The notes under the pieces were generated by a model, which made no database searches, was not told the DNA's origin, and saw only the letters and a list, made by a program, of their open reading frames with translations. A stretch of 64,000 nt of DNA from Pseudoxanthomonas sp. J31 (GTDB taxonomy: Bacteria; Pseudomonadota; Gammaproteobacteria; Xanthomonadales; Xanthomonadaceae), in NCBI RefSeq assembly GCF_000510725.1, contig NZ_AZNZ01000012.1, positions 234-64,233 on the forward strand. The letters run 5' to 3'. Shown here one piece after another: positions 28,213 to 36,860 of the stretch. The position numbers and the translations under genes were made by a program. Position 1 is the first letter of the stretch; every line of letters begins with the position of its first letter.

Positions 28213-29052
28213 TCAGCCGGGACGGCGCCCGTAGCTGACCCGGTCGCGCTGTTCCAGGTCCTGCACCGTGGCCACTTCCACGAAGCCGGCCTGCCCCAGC
28301 AGCGCACGCACCGCCGCGCCCTGGTCCCAGCCGTGCTCCAGCAGCAGCCAGCCGCCGGGGACCAGGTGCGCCGGGGCGGTGGCCACGATCATGCGGATCG
28401 CATCCAGGCCGTCGGGCCCGGAAGCCAGTGCGCGGGGCGGCTCGTGGCGCAGGTCGCCCCGGGCCAGGTGCGGATCGCCTTCGGCGATGTACGGCGGATT
28501 GCTGGCCACCAGGTCGAAGCGGTCGCGGCCCAGGGCCTGGCACCAGTCGCCGCGGCGGAACCAGACGTTGCCGATGCCATTGGCCTGGGCGTTGCGCACC
28601 GCGACGGCAAGGGTGGCCTTGGCCACGTCGGTGGCGACCACCGCCGCCAGCGGCCGCTCGCTGGCGATGGCCAGGGCGATGGCACCGGTACCGGTGCCCA
28701 GGTCGGCCACCCGCACCGGCTCGTCGGCCGGCAGGCGTTCCAGCGCCAGCTCCACCAGCAGCTCGGTTTCCGGGCGCGGGATCAGGGTGTCTGGGGTGGT
28801 TTCCAGGTCCAGGGTCCAGAAGCCGCGGCGCCCGGTCAGGTAGGCCACCGGCTCGCCGGCCTGGCGGCGCGCCAGCAGCGCGCGATAGGCCCCGGCCTGG
28901 TCCGCCCGGACCGGATCGTCGCCATGGGCGAACAGCCAGGCGCGGTCCTGCTGCAATGCATGCAGCAACAGGGGCTCGGCATCCTCGCGCGGCAGCCGGC
29001 CGGCGGCCTCCTGCAACAGGGTCCTGGGGGTGGGAGCTTGGGTTTGTTCCAT
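28213..29052 (-). CDS. prmC: Peptide chain release factor N5-glutamine methyltransferase
   Basis: Methylates the GGQ glutamine of RF1 and RF2. 279 residues from ATG 29052 ([20 protein letters not shown]). An N-terminal helical domain is followed by a class I SAM-methyltransferase: [16 protein letters not shown] (SAM site) and the catalytic NPPY motif in [13 protein letters not shown]. It is encoded far from its substrate gene prfA (9055-10137) rather than next to it as in many bacteria. It is divergent from ahpC, so the OxyR-type site at 29124 lies about 70 bases from its start. Confidence 0.96.
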   Translation of the reverse strand: MEQTQAPTPRTLLQEAAGRLPREDAEPLLLHALQQDRAWLFAHGDDPVRADQAGAYRALLARRQAGEPVAYLTGRRGFWTLDLETTPDTLIPRPETELLVELALERLPADEPVRVADLGTGTGAIALAIASERPLAAVVATDVAKATLAVAVRNAQANGIGNVWFRRGDWCQALGRDRFDLVASNPPYIAEGDPHLARGDLRHEPPRALASGPDGLDAIRMIVATAPAHLVPGGWLLLEHGWDQGAAVRALLGQAGFVEVATVQDLEQRDRVSYGRRPG

Positions 29053-29123
29053 CGCGCCACCATGAAGCAGGGCAAGGGGAATTGCCAAGCTTGATGATTC
29101 AGGAGAGGAATTCTCCGGTTTCG

Positions 29124-29160
29124 ATAGATGGAACCTATCTATCCAATCCTTTCAATTGAT
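29124..29160 (+). promoter_or_regulatory. OxyR-type operator upstream of ahpC
   Basis: Four tetrads spaced by exactly 7 bases: ATAG-N7-CTAT-N7-ATCC-N7-TGAT (37 bp). The first two match the OxyR consensus fully, the last two at two of four positions each. It ends directly against the putative -35 of ahpC, the standard activating position. OxyR itself is encoded at the end of the same operon. Confidence 0.75.
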
Positions 29161-29189
29161 TTGCCCTGTCTATCAAGAGCGCCTAGCAT
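29161..29189 (+). promoter_or_regulatory. Putative ahpC promoter
   Basis: TTGCCC (29161-29166), 17-base spacer, TAGCAT (29184-29189). The poor -35 is what one expects of a promoter that needs an activator bound immediately upstream. The predicted transcript start is about 30 bases before the ahpC ATG. Confidence 0.5.
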
Positions 29190-29225
29190 GGCGTCTCAGT
29201 TTTCACCCCAACCGAGAGAGGACCC

Positions 29226-29789
29226 ATGTCCCTGATCAACACCACTGTCCAGCCCTTCAAGGCCAATGCCTTCCGCAACGGCGAGTTCATCGAAGTCACC
29301 GATGCCGACCTGAAGGGCAAGTGGTCGGTCGTGATCTTCATGCCGGCTGCCTTCACCTTCAACTGCCCGACCGAGGTCGAGGACGCCGCCAACAACTACG
29401 CCGAGTTCCAGAAGGCCGGTGCCGAGGTCTACGTCGTGACCACCGACACCCACTTCTCGCACAAGGTGTGGCACGAGACCTCCCCGGCTGTGGGCAAGGC
29501 CCAGTTCCCGCTGGTCGGCGACCCGACCCACCAGCTGACCCGCGCCTTCGGCGTGCACATCGAGGAAGAGGGCCTGGCCCTGCGCGGCACCTTCATCATC
29601 AACCCGGAAGGCGTGATCAAGACCATGGAGGTCCATGACAACGCCATCGCCCGCGACGTTTCCGAGACCCTGCGCAAGCTGAAGGCTGCCCAGTTCGTCG
29701 CCGCCAACCCGGGCCAGGTCTGCCCGGCCAAGTGGAAGGAGGGCGCCAAGACCATCGCTCCGTCGCTGGACCTGGTCGGCAAGATCTAA
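29226..29789 (+). CDS. ahpC: Alkyl hydroperoxide reductase, peroxiredoxin subunit
   Basis: A typical 2-Cys peroxiredoxin that reduces H2O2 and organic peroxides in the cytosol. 187 residues. The peroxidatic Cys47 lies in [11 protein letters not shown] and the resolving Cys166 in [11 protein letters not shown]; the GGLG-like region and YF-type C-terminal helix are replaced by the local sequences [10 protein letters not shown] and DLVGKI. A strong ribosome-binding site (GAGAGG) precedes the ATG. It is the first gene of ahpC-ahpF-oxyR, under the OxyR-type site at 29124, and codon use is noticeably more biased (AAG, AAC, CTG) than its neighbours, fitting high expression. Confidence 0.98.
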   Translation: MSLINTTVQPFKANAFRNGEFIEVTDADLKGKWSVVIFMPAAFTFNCPTEVEDAANNYAEFQKAGAEVYVVTTDTHFSHKVWHETSPAVGKAQFPLVGDPTHQLTRAFGVHIEEEGLALRGTFIINPEGVIKTMEVHDNAIARDVSETLRKLKAAQFVAANPGQVCPAKWKEGAKTIAPSLDLVGKI

Positions 29790-29800
29790 GGCCGTACCCG

Positions 29801-29820
29801 CCCCGGCGCCCGCGCCGGGG
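29801..29820 (+). terminator. GC hairpin directly after ahpC
   Basis: CCCCGGCG-CCCG-CGCCGGGG, a perfect 8-bp stem 11 bases after the ahpC stop, without a T-tract. It probably protects or attenuates the ahpC messenger rather than stopping all transcription into ahpF. Confidence 0.45.
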
Positions 29821-29841
29821 CATCCCTCCCCTGCCCAAGGC

Positions 29842-29929
29842 GGGGGAGTGGACCGGAGCCATCGCATCCCACGCAGCCGCCGCGCCGCGGCACGCCACGC
29901 AGGCCGCGTCGGCTCCGGTCCACTTCCCC
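29842..29929. repeat. Long inverted repeat in the ahpC-ahpF spacer
   Basis: A 19-bp arm containing GTGGACCGGAGCC (29842-29860) pairs with GGCTCCGGTCCAC plus TTCCCC (29911-29929), with only one G-U pair, around a 50-base loop. Together with the hairpin at 29801-29820 and the palindrome at 29940-29955 it makes most of the 224-base spacer foldable. Confidence 0.7.
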
Positions 29930-30013
29930 ATCCACGGGTGCCCGCCGCGGCGGGCGCCACGGTGGCGGCTTGCCCGCCGCCGGACCCACTTTCCACTTCC
30001 CGGAGTCGCCCCG

Positions 30014-31609
30014 ATGTTGGACGCCAACCTCAAGACCCAGCTGCAGGCCTACCTGGAACGCCTGACCCGCCCGGTGCACCTGGTCGCCTCGCTCGACGAC
30101 GGCGACAGCTCGAAGGAGATGCTCGAGCTGCTGCAGGACATCGAGGGCCTGTCGCCGCAGGTGAGCCTGGAGGTGCGCCGCGACGACGCCGAGCGCAAGC
30201 CCTCCTTCGCCATCACCAGCCCCGGCCAGGACATCAGCCTGCGCTTCGCCGGCCTGCCGATGGGCCACGAGTTCACCTCGCTGGTGCTGGCCCTGCTGCA
30301 GGTGGGCGGCCACCCGTCCAAGGCCGCGGCCGAGGTGATCGAGCAGGTGAAGTCGCTGCAAGGCGAGTTCAGCTTCGAGACCTATTTCTCGCTGTCCTGC
30401 CAGAACTGCCCGGACGTGGTCCAGGCGCTGAACCTGATGGCGGTGCTGAACCCGAACATCAGGCACGTGGCCATCGACGGCGCCCTGTTCCAGGACGAGG
30501 TCGAAGCGCGCCAGGTGATGTCGGTGCCGGCGGTGTTCCTCAACGGCGAACTGTTCGCCTACGGCCGCATGGGCCTGGAGGAGATCGTGGCCAAGCTCGA
30601 CACCGGCGCCGAGGCGCGCGAGGCGGCGAAGATCGCGCAGAAGGCCCCGTTCGACGTGCTGGTGGTCGGCGGCGGCCCGGCCGGTGCCGCGGCGGCGATC
30701 TACGCCGCGCGCAAGGGCATCCGCACCGGCGTGGCGGCCGAGCGCTTCGGCGGCCAGGTGCTGGACACCATGGCGATCGAGAACTTCGTCTCGGTGCAGT
30801 ACACCGAGGGCCCGAAGCTGGCCGCCGCGCTGGAGCAGCACGTGCGCGAGTACGACGTGGACGTGATGAACCTGCAACGCGCGCAGGCCCTGGTCCCGGC
30901 CGGCGCCGACGGCCTGGTCGAGGTGAAGCTGGCCAACGGCGCCTCGCTGAAGTCGAAGACGGTGATCCTGGCCACCGGCGCACGCTGGCGGCAGATGAAC
31001 GTCCCCGGCGAGGACCAGTACCGCACCCGCGGCGTGGCCTACTGCCCGCACTGCGACGGCCCGCTGTTCAAGGGCAAGCGCGTGGCGGTGATCGGCGGCG
31101 GCAACTCCGGCGTGGAGGCGGCGATCGACCTGGCCGGCATCGTCGGCCACGTCACCCTGCTGGAGTTCGACGGCAAGCTGCGCGCCGACGAGGTGCTGCA
31201 GCGCAAGCTGCGCAGCCTGCCGAACGTGACCATCATCACCAGCGCCCAGACCACCGAGGTGCTCGGCGACGGGCAGAAGGTGACCGGCCTGGTGTACAAG
31301 GACCGTGTCGGCGGCGACAGCCACCGCGTCGAACTGGAGGGCATCTTCGTGCAGATCGGCCTGCTGCCCAACACCGAGTGGCTCAAGGGCACGCTGGAGC
31401 TGAGCCCACGCGGCGAGATCGTGGTCGACGGGCGCGGCCAGACCAGCCTGCCGGGCGTGTTCGCCGCCGGCGACTGCACCACGGTGCCGTACAAGCAGAT
31501 CGTGATCGCGGTCGGCGAGGGCGCCAAGGCCTCGCTGGCGGCGTTCGACCACCTGATCCGCACCTCGGCCCCGGCCGCCTCCATCCCGGCGGAGGAAGTC
31601 GGCGCCTGA
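30014..31609 (+). CDS. ahpF: Alkyl hydroperoxide reductase, flavoprotein subunit
   Basis: The NADH-dependent disulfide reductase that recycles AhpC. 531 residues from ATG 30014. The N-terminal double thioredoxin-fold domain carries Cys129-x-x-Cys132 (SCQNC), the same positions as in E. coli. The FAD-binding motif is [19 protein letters not shown], the NADH site is [18 protein letters not shown], and the catalytic disulfide is Cys344/Cys347 (YCPHCDG). The end carries [19 protein letters not shown]. It is separated from ahpC by a hairpin-rich spacer and followed 47 bases later by oxyR. Confidence 0.98.
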   Translation: MLDANLKTQLQAYLERLTRPVHLVASLDDGDSSKEMLELLQDIEGLSPQVSLEVRRDDAERKPSFAITSPGQDISLRFAGLPMGHEFTSLVLALLQVGGHPSKAAAEVIEQVKSLQGEFSFETYFSLSCQNCPDVVQALNLMAVLNPNIRHVAIDGALFQDEVEARQVMSVPAVFLNGELFAYGRMGLEEIVAKLDTGAEAREAAKIAQKAPFDVLVVGGGPAGAAAAIYAARKGIRTGVAAERFGGQVLDTMAIENFVSVQYTEGPKLAAALEQHVREYDVDVMNLQRAQALVPAGADGLVEVKLANGASLKSKTVILATGARWRQMNVPGEDQYRTRGVAYCPHCDGPLFKGKRVAVIGGGNSGVEAAIDLAGIVGHVTLLEFDGKLRADEVLQRKLRSLPNVTIITSAQTTEVLGDGQKVTGLVYKDRVGGDSHRVELEGIFVQIGLLPNTEWLKGTLELSPRGEIVVDGRGQTSLPGVFAAGDCTTVPYKQIVIAVGEGAKASLAAFDHLIRTSAPAASIPAEEVGA

Positions 31610-31656
31610 CGCGGCGGGCGGGCCCCGCCCGCCCGTCCCCCGGCGGGAACGAAGCG

Positions 31657-32613
31657 ATGAACCTGCGCGACCTCAAATACCTGGTGGCCCTGGCCGATCA
31701 CAAGCACTTCGGCCGCGCGGCCGCGGCCTGCTACGTCAGCCAGCCGACCCTGTCCACCCAGATCCGCAAGCTGGAGGACGAGCTGGGCGTGCCGCTGGTG
31801 GAACGCGCGCCGCGCAAGGTGATGCTCACCCCCGCCGGGCGCGAGGCCGCCGAACGCGCCCGCCGCATCGTCGCCGAGGTCGAGCAGATGAAGGAAGCGG
31901 CACGCCGCAGCCAAGACCCGGAAGCGGGCACGGTGCGGCTGGGCATCTTCCCCACCCTGGCGCCGTACCTGCTGCCGCACGTGGTGCCGCGCGTGCTCGA
32001 GCGCTTCCCGCACCTGGAACTGCTGCTGGTGGAGGAGAAGAGCGACGAGCTGCTGGCGCGCCTGCGCGAGGGCAAGCTGGACGCGGCGATCCTGGCCCTG
32101 CCGGTGCACGACGACCAGCTGCACGCAGAGTTCCTGTTCGAGGAGCCGTTCGTGCTGGCAGTGCCCGGGCAGCACCCGCTTGCGCGGCGCGCGAACGTGA
32201 CCCTGGACGAGCTGGCCGAGCAGCGCCTGCTGCTGCTGGAGGACGGCCATTGCCTGCGCGAACAGGCGCTGGACGTGTGCCGGGTATCCGGCGCGCACGA
32301 GAAGACCGGGTTCCGCGCCACCAGCCTGGAAACCCTGCGGCAGATGGTGGCCGCCAACGTCGGCGCGACCCTGTTGCCGGTGCTGGCGGTCAAGCCGCCG
32401 GTGGCGCAGTCGGACAACATCCACCTGCTGGGCTTCTCCGACTCCCACCCCAGCCGCAGCCTGGCCATGGTCTGGCGCCGCAGCTCGGCGATGGGCAGCT
32501 TCCTGGTGCGGCTGGCGGCGGTGGTCGGCGACCTGCCGCCGGACCTGCTGGCGCCCCAGTGCGGCCTGCCGGCGCCCCCTGCCGCCACGGCCGGGACCAC
32601 GGCCCGCGCCTGA
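31657..32613 (+). CDS. oxyR: Hydrogen-peroxide sensor and transcription activator OxyR
   Basis: A LysR-type regulator, 318 residues. The winged helix-turn-helix is at about 1-60 (HFGRAAAACYVSQPTLSTQIRK), and the substrate-type domain carries the two redox cysteines Cys199 and Cys208 (DGHCLREQALDVC), numbered exactly as in E. coli. H2O2 oxidises them to a disulfide and switches the protein to activator. It lies 47 bases after ahpF on the same strand, as in Xanthomonas, so it is probably at least partly autoregulated through the ahpC promoter. The C-terminal tail after residue 300 is a short Pro/Ala-rich extension. Confidence 0.98.
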   Translation: MNLRDLKYLVALADHKHFGRAAAACYVSQPTLSTQIRKLEDELGVPLVERAPRKVMLTPAGREAAERARRIVAEVEQMKEAARRSQDPEAGTVRLGIFPTLAPYLLPHVVPRVLERFPHLELLLVEEKSDELLARLREGKLDAAILALPVHDDQLHAEFLFEEPFVLAVPGQHPLARRANVTLDELAEQRLLLLEDGHCLREQALDVCRVSGAHEKTGFRATSLETLRQMVAANVGATLLPVLAVKPPVAQSDNIHLLGFSDSHPSRSLAMVWRRSSAMGSFLVRLAAVVGDLPPDLLAPQCGLPAPPAATAGTTARA

Positions 32614-32641
32614 ACACCCCCGGCGCCGCGCCTGCGGGCGC

Positions 32642-32670
32642 TTGAAACCATTCCTGTTACCGGCTACGGT
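32642..32670 (+). promoter_or_regulatory. Possible rnk promoter
   Basis: TTGAAA (32642-32647), 17-base spacer, TACGGT (32665-32670), about 95 bases upstream of the rnk start and just after the oxyR stop. The -35 is good and the -10 poor. Confidence 0.35.
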
Positions 32671-32763
32671 GCAGGCACAAACCCGATGACCCGAGGCGGA
32701 TGCGGAAACGCGCCCGCCTTTTCTTCATGCGCGCCCGGCGCGCCCCAACCGTGAGGTATACCG

Positions 32764-33198
32764 ATGTCGACCACCCAGCCCGTCAGCGGCCTGCCCCCTT
32801 CGCTGATCGTTTCCGCCCGCGACATGGCCCGCCTGGAGGCCATGCTCGACTCCCCGGTCCTGAGCCGCCATCCCGCCGCGATCGCGCTGATGGACGAGCT
32901 CAACCGGGCCGATGTGGTACCGCCGGAACAGGTGCCGGCGGACGTGGTGACCATGCACTCGCAGGTCGAGTGCGAGGACGAGGCCAGCGGCGAGAAGCAC
33001 GTGCTCACCCTGGTCTATCCCAACGAGGCGGACGTGGAGAAGGGCCGCGTCTCCGTGCTGGCCCCGGTCGGCACCGCCCTGCTTGGCCTGTCCGTGGGCC
33101 AGAGCATCGACTGGCAGGCACCGGGCGGGCGCCCGTTGCGGCTGCGGGTCACCGCGGTGCGTTACCAGCCCGAAGCCGCCGGCGACCTGCATCGCTGA
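32764..33198 (+). CDS. rnk: Nucleoside diphosphate kinase regulator (Rnk)
   Basis: 144 residues. A short N-terminal helical part (LIVSARDMARLEAMLDSPVL) is followed by a GreA/GreB C-terminal FKBP-like domain (VTMHSQVECEDEASGEKHVLT, VYPNEADVEKGRVSVLAPVG, ALLGLSVGQSIDW). Rnk binds RNA polymerase but lacks the long coiled coil of the Gre factors. It stands alone downstream of oxyR and is convergent with cysQ; a GGCGCCGG/CCGGCGCC hairpin at 33260-33282 separates them. Confidence 0.93.
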   Translation: MSTTQPVSGLPPSLIVSARDMARLEAMLDSPVLSRHPAAIALMDELNRADVVPPEQVPADVVTMHSQVECEDEASGEKHVLTLVYPNEADVEKGRVSVLAPVGTALLGLSVGQSIDWQAPGGRPLRLRVTAVRYQPEAAGDLHR

Positions 33199-33259
33199 GC
33201 TGACTGGCGCGGGTCGCGCGGGCCGGGCAACCCGGCAGGCGGCGCGACCCGGCGCAACC

Positions 33260-33282
33260 GGCGCCGGACCGTTACCGGCGCC
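33260..33282. terminator. Convergent hairpin between rnk and cysQ
   Basis: GGCGCCGG-ACCGTTA-CCGGCGCC, an 8-bp perfect stem in the 96-base gap between two convergent stops. No T-tract on either side. Confidence 0.4.
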
Positions 33283-33294
33283 CCATCGGACGGA

Positions 33295-34092
33295 TCAAAG
33301 CCACTGCTGCCACGGCAGGTCGGTGTCGCCCAGGGCGATGAAGTCGCCGTTGAGCAGGGTCTCGCGCCGGTTGTAGCGGAACGGCTTGCCGGTGTCGGCC
33401 GCCAGCAGCGCACCGCCGGCGGCGTGCAGCACGCACTGGCCGGCCGCGGTGTCCCACTCCGAGGTGGGGCCGAAGCGCGGGTACACGTCCAGCCGGCCCT
33501 CGGCGATGCGGCAGAACTTCAGCGACGAACCCAGCGCCACTTCCTCGATCTCGCCCATGCGGTCCAGCACCGCCTGGGTGCGGGCGTCGCGGTGCGAGCG
33601 GCTGGCCGCCACCCGCAGCGGCGCGCTGGCCGGGGAGCGCACGCGCAGCGGTTCGTCGCGCTGGCCGTCGCGGCGGTAGGCCGCCTCGCCGCGCACCGCG
33701 TGCCACACCTGGCCGCCGACCGGCGCCTGGACCACGCCCAGCACCGGCGCGCCCTGCACCACCAGGGCGATGTTCACGCTGAACTCGTCGTTGCGCTTGA
33801 CGAACTCGCGGGTGCCATCCAGCGGGTCGACCAGCCAGTAGCTTTGCCACAGGCGGCGGACCTCCCACGGCACTTCCGCCGATTCCTCCGACAGCACCGG
33901 CAGTTCCGGGGTCAGGCGCTGCAACCCCTCGACGATGATCCGGTGCGCGGCCATGTCCGCCGCGGTCAGCGGGCTGGCGTCCTGCTTGTGGGTGACCTCG
34001 AAGCCCTCCCGGTAGATCTCCATGATCGCCTCGCCTGCCTGGCGGGCGATGGCGATGACGGTCTCGCGCAGGTCGACGGTGATCCGGGTCAT
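33295..34092 (-). CDS. cysQ: 3'(2'),5'-bisphosphate nucleotidase CysQ
   Basis: Removes phosphate from PAP, the by-product of sulfate assimilation, in the cytosol or at the inner membrane. 265 residues from ATG 34092. Inositol-phosphatase-family metal motifs are clear: PVLSEES (Glu), WLVDPLDGTREFVKR (Asp, Asp) and TSEWDTAAGQCVL (Asp). The start overlaps the nudE stop as ATGA. A nudE-cysQ pair is common in gammaproteobacteria and links two nucleotide-phosphate clean-up enzymes. Confidence 0.96.
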   Translation of the reverse strand: MTRITVDLRETVIAIARQAGEAIMEIYREGFEVTHKQDASPLTAADMAAHRIIVEGLQRLTPELPVLSEESAEVPWEVRRLWQSYWLVDPLDGTREFVKRNDEFSVNIALVVQGAPVLGVVQAPVGGQVWHAVRGEAAYRRDGQRDEPLRVRSPASAPLRVAASRSHRDARTQAVLDRMGEIEEVALGSSLKFCRIAEGRLDVYPRFGPTSEWDTAAGQCVLHAAGGALLAADTGKPFRYNRRETLLNGDFIALGDTDLPWQQWL

Positions 34093-34634
34093 CGCCGCGC
34101 CAGCCACTCGCGTGCCACGAACAGCGCCGCCAGCGAGCGCCCCTCGGAGAAATCCTCTCGCAACATCAGTCGGTCCAGTTCCTGCAGCTTCCAGGGAATG
34201 ACTTCCAGCTCCTCCGGCTCGTCGCCGGGCAGCCGCTCGGGATACAGGTCGCGCGCCAGCACCAGCCAGGAGACGTGGCCCATGTAGGTCGGCACCAGGG
34301 TCAGCTGGCGCAGCACGTCCAGGCGCCGTGCGCCGTAGCCGGCCTCTTCCTTCAGCTCGCGGTTGGCGGCCTGTTCCGGGGTCTCGCCCGGATCCATGCG
34401 CCCCTTCACCAGGCCCAGCTCGTAGCGGTTGACGCCGGCGGCGTACTCGCGCACCAGCAGCACGGTGTCCTCGTCCAGCAGCGGCACCACCACCACCGCG
34501 CCGGGGCCACGCGGCACCATGCGCTCGAAGCGCCGGCGCTCGCCGTTGGAGAATTCCAGGTCCAGCCGCTCCAGGCGGTACGGGCCGGCATCCTCCGTGG
34601 TGATGCCGTGGATGACAGGCAGCCGCCGGCTCAC
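34089..34634 (-). CDS. nudE: ADP compounds hydrolase NudE
   Basis: A NUDIX hydrolase acting on ADP-ribose, Ap3A, NADH and similar compounds. About 181 residues from GTG 34634 (read as MSRRLPVIHGITTEDAGPYR), chosen because longer in-frame sequence runs into the divergent bioA start region. The NUDIX box GRMDPGETPEQAANRELKEE is complete, and YELGLVKG before it is typical of NudE. The 3' end overlaps cysQ by 4 bases. It is divergent from bioA. Confidence 0.92.
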   Translation of the reverse strand: MSRRLPVIHGITTEDAGPYRLERLDLEFSNGERRRFERMVPRGPGAVVVVPLLDEDTVLLVREYAAGVNRYELGLVKGRMDPGETPEQAANRELKEEAGYGARRLDVLRQLTLVPTYMGHVSWLVLARDLYPERLPGDEPEELEVIPWKLQELDRLMLREDFSEGRSLAALFVAREWLARR

Positions 34635-34708
34635 GGCAACGCTCCGCGATCCGGCCCGGGAGCGACCGTTATCATGGACGGATGCAGGAACGTATTCATC
34701 AGCAGGCC

Positions 34709-36100
34709 ATGCTAGCAGAGACACCGGTGCCAGCGGACGCGCCCTGGCGCGCACGCGACCTGGCCGTGCTCTGGCACCCGTGCACGCAGATGCGCGAGCA
34801 TCCGGACGTGCTGCCGCTGGTCCCGATCGAGCGCGGCGAGGGGGCGTGGCTGCACGGCTACGACGGACGCCGCTACCTGGACGCGGTCAGCAGCTGGTGG
34901 ACCAACCTGCACGGGCATGCCGAACCGCGCATTGCCGAGGCCATCGCCCGCCAGGCCCGCAGCCTGGAACAGGTGATCCTGGCCGGTTTCTCGCACGCCC
35001 CTGCCATCGAGCTGGCCGAGCGCCTGCTGGCCATCGCCCCGCGCCAGCCCGGCCGCGCCCCGCTGTCGCGCGTGTTCTATGCCGACAACGGCTCGGCCGG
35101 AGTGGAGGTGGCGCTGAAGATGGCCTTCCACTGGTTCCGCAACCGCGGCGAGGAGCCGCGCACCCGCTTCATCGCCCTGGAGAACGGCTACCACGGCGAG
35201 ACCCTGGGCGCGCTGGCGGTGGGCGACATCCCGCTGTACCGGCGGGTGTACGCGCCGCTGCTGGCCGAGGCCCTGTTCGCGCCCTCGCCCGACGCCTACA
35301 TGGCCCGCCCCGGCGAGAGCGACGAGCAGTGCGCGCTGCGCGCGGCCGACGCCCTGGCCGACCTGTTCGACCAGCACCCGGGCGAGATCTGCGCCCTGAT
35401 CCTGGAGCCGCGCCTGCAGTGCGCCGGCGGCATGCGCATGCACCATCCGGCCTACCTGCGCCGGGCGCGCGAGCTGTGCGACGCCAACGGCGTGTTCCTG
35501 GTCGCCGACGAGATCGCCACCGGCTTCGGCCGCACCGGCACCATGTTCGCCTGCGAGCAGGCCGGCATCGCCCCGGACCTGCTGTGCCTGTCCAAGGGCC
35601 TGACCGGCGGCTTCCTGCCGCTGGCCGCCGTGCTCGCCAGCCAGACCATCTACGAAGGCTTCCTCGACGACTCGCGCGAGCGCGCCTTCCTGCATTCGCA
35701 CAGCTACACCGGCAATCCGCTGGCCTGCGCCGCGGCGTTGGCCTCGCTGGACATCTTCGAAGGCGATGGCGTGCTGGAGCACAACCGCGCCACCGCCGCA
35801 CACATGGCCACCCTGGCCGCGCAGGTGGGCGCCGGCAGCCGGCATGTCGCCGACGTGCGCCAGGCCGGCATGGTCGTGGCCTTCGAACTGGCACGCGACG
35901 GCGTGCGCGAAACGCCGTTCGACGCATCGTTGCGGATCGGCCTGCACGCCTACCGCGCGGCGCTGGAGCGCGGCGTGCTGCTGCGCCCGCTGGGCGACAT
36001 CCTGTACTGGATGCCGCCCTACTGCATCGACGAGGCCCAGCTGCAGCTGCTGGCCGAAACCACCGCCGCCGCCATCGCCGAGGCCACCGCATGCGCTTGA
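34709..36100 (+). CDS. bioA: Adenosylmethionine-8-amino-7-oxononanoate aminotransferase
   Basis: A PLP enzyme of biotin synthesis that uses SAM as amino donor to make diaminopelargonate. From ATG 34709 it has 463 residues; an ATG at 34682 would add nine. The shorter form is closer to other BioA proteins. Seen: LWHPCTQM near the start (substrate pocket), YLDAVSSWWTNLHGH, the PLP-binding ADNGSAGVEVALKMA, LVADEIATGFGRTG and the Schiff-base Lys296 in LSKGLTGGFLPL. It overlaps rsmE by 10 bases. No other bio genes are in the window. Confidence 0.95.
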   Translation: MLAETPVPADAPWRARDLAVLWHPCTQMREHPDVLPLVPIERGEGAWLHGYDGRRYLDAVSSWWTNLHGHAEPRIAEAIARQARSLEQVILAGFSHAPAIELAERLLAIAPRQPGRAPLSRVFYADNGSAGVEVALKMAFHWFRNRGEEPRTRFIALENGYHGETLGALAVGDIPLYRRVYAPLLAEALFAPSPDAYMARPGESDEQCALRAADALADLFDQHPGEICALILEPRLQCAGGMRMHHPAYLRRARELCDANGVFLVADEIATGFGRTGTMFACEQAGIAPDLLCLSKGLTGGFLPLAAVLASQTIYEGFLDDSRERAFLHSHSYTGNPLACAAALASLDIFEGDGVLEHNRATAAHMATLAAQVGAGSRHVADVRQAGMVVAFELARDGVRETPFDASLRIGLHAYRAALERGVLLRPLGDILYWMPPYCIDEAQLQLLAETTAAAIAEATACA

Positions 36101-36825
36101 CCCGCTGCCACGTCGAGCTGCCGCTGCAGCCCGGCACCACCGTCGTCCTGCCCGAACACGCCGGCAACCACCTGGCGCGGGTGCTGCGCCTGCGCGAGGG
36201 CGACCCCTGCGTGCTGTTCAACGGCGACGGCCACGACTACGCGGCGCGCCTGGCCGCGGTCGGCAAGCGCGAAGTCAGCGCCGAGGTGGTGTCGGCCAGC
36301 ACGGTGGACAACGAGTCGCCGCTGCGCATCGTGCTGCTGCAGGGCATCGCCCGCGGCGAGAAGATGGACCTGATCCTGCAAAAGGCCACCGAGCTGGGCG
36401 TGGCCGCGATCGTGCCGGTCAACGGCGAGCGCACCGAGGTGCGGCTGGACGCCGAGCGCGCGCAGAAGCGGCTGGCGCATTGGCGCAGCGTGGTCGGGTC
36501 GGCCTGCGGGCAATCCGGCCGCGCGCGCGTGCCGGAGGTGCATGCGCCGGCGGCGCTGGACGCGGCTGCCGCGGCGCTGCCGGGCAATGCCCTGCGCCTG
36601 CTGCTGGATCCGCAGGGCGAACACCGCCTGGCCTCGCTGCAGCTGCAGGACACGGACACGGTGGTGGTGGCGATCGGCCCGGAAGGCGGCTGGTCGCCGC
36701 GCGACCGCGAGGTGCTGCACGCCGCCGGCTTCCGCGGCCTGCGCCTGGGCCCGCGGGTGCTGCGCACCGAGACCGCAGGCCTGGCGGCGATCGCCGCGCT
36801 GCAGGCGCGTTTCGGCGACCTCTGA
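36091..36825 (+). CDS. rsmE: 16S rRNA (uracil1498-N3)-methyltransferase
   Basis: Methylates U1498 of 16S rRNA near the decoding centre. 244 residues. An N-terminal PUA-like domain (HAGNHLARVLRLREGDPCVL) and a C-terminal SPOUT knot with IVLLQGIARGEKMDLILQKA, AIGPEGGWSPRD and LRLGPRVLRTETAGLAA. It overlaps the bioA 3' end by 10 bases, so the two are translationally linked, although the functions are unrelated. Confidence 0.97.
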   Translation: MRLTRCHVELPLQPGTTVVLPEHAGNHLARVLRLREGDPCVLFNGDGHDYAARLAAVGKREVSAEVVSASTVDNESPLRIVLLQGIARGEKMDLILQKATELGVAAIVPVNGERTEVRLDAERAQKRLAHWRSVVGSACGQSGRARVPEVHAPAALDAAAAALPGNALRLLLDPQGEHRLASLQLQDTDTVVVAIGPEGGWSPRDREVLHAAGFRGLRLGPRVLRTETAGLAAIAALQARFGDL

Positions 36826-36834
36826 CCCGGACAC

Positions 36835-36860
36835 GGAAAAACACCGGCGCGAGGCCGGTT
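36835..36860 (-). terminator. Intrinsic terminator of the Pil-Chp operon
   Basis: Read leftward: ACCGGC-CTCGC-GCCGGT followed by GTTTTTCC, i.e. a 6-bp GC stem and a T5 run. It lies 43 bases after the chpC-like stop. A second GC hairpin, GCGCCGGCC/GGCCGGCGC (36878-36897), lies in between. It may also serve rsmE from the other side. Confidence 0.65.

Noticed and set aside
29124-29160. A possible second, divergent promoter for prmC inside the OxyR site (TTGAAAGGATTGG on the minus strand)
   Set aside because: TTGAAA is present but no -10-like hexamer lies 16-18 bases downstream.
29786-31552. A 588-codon minus-strand frame across ahpF
   Set aside because: Antisense shadow of ahpF; composition is His/Gln/Leu-rich low complexity and all conserved motifs are on the plus strand.
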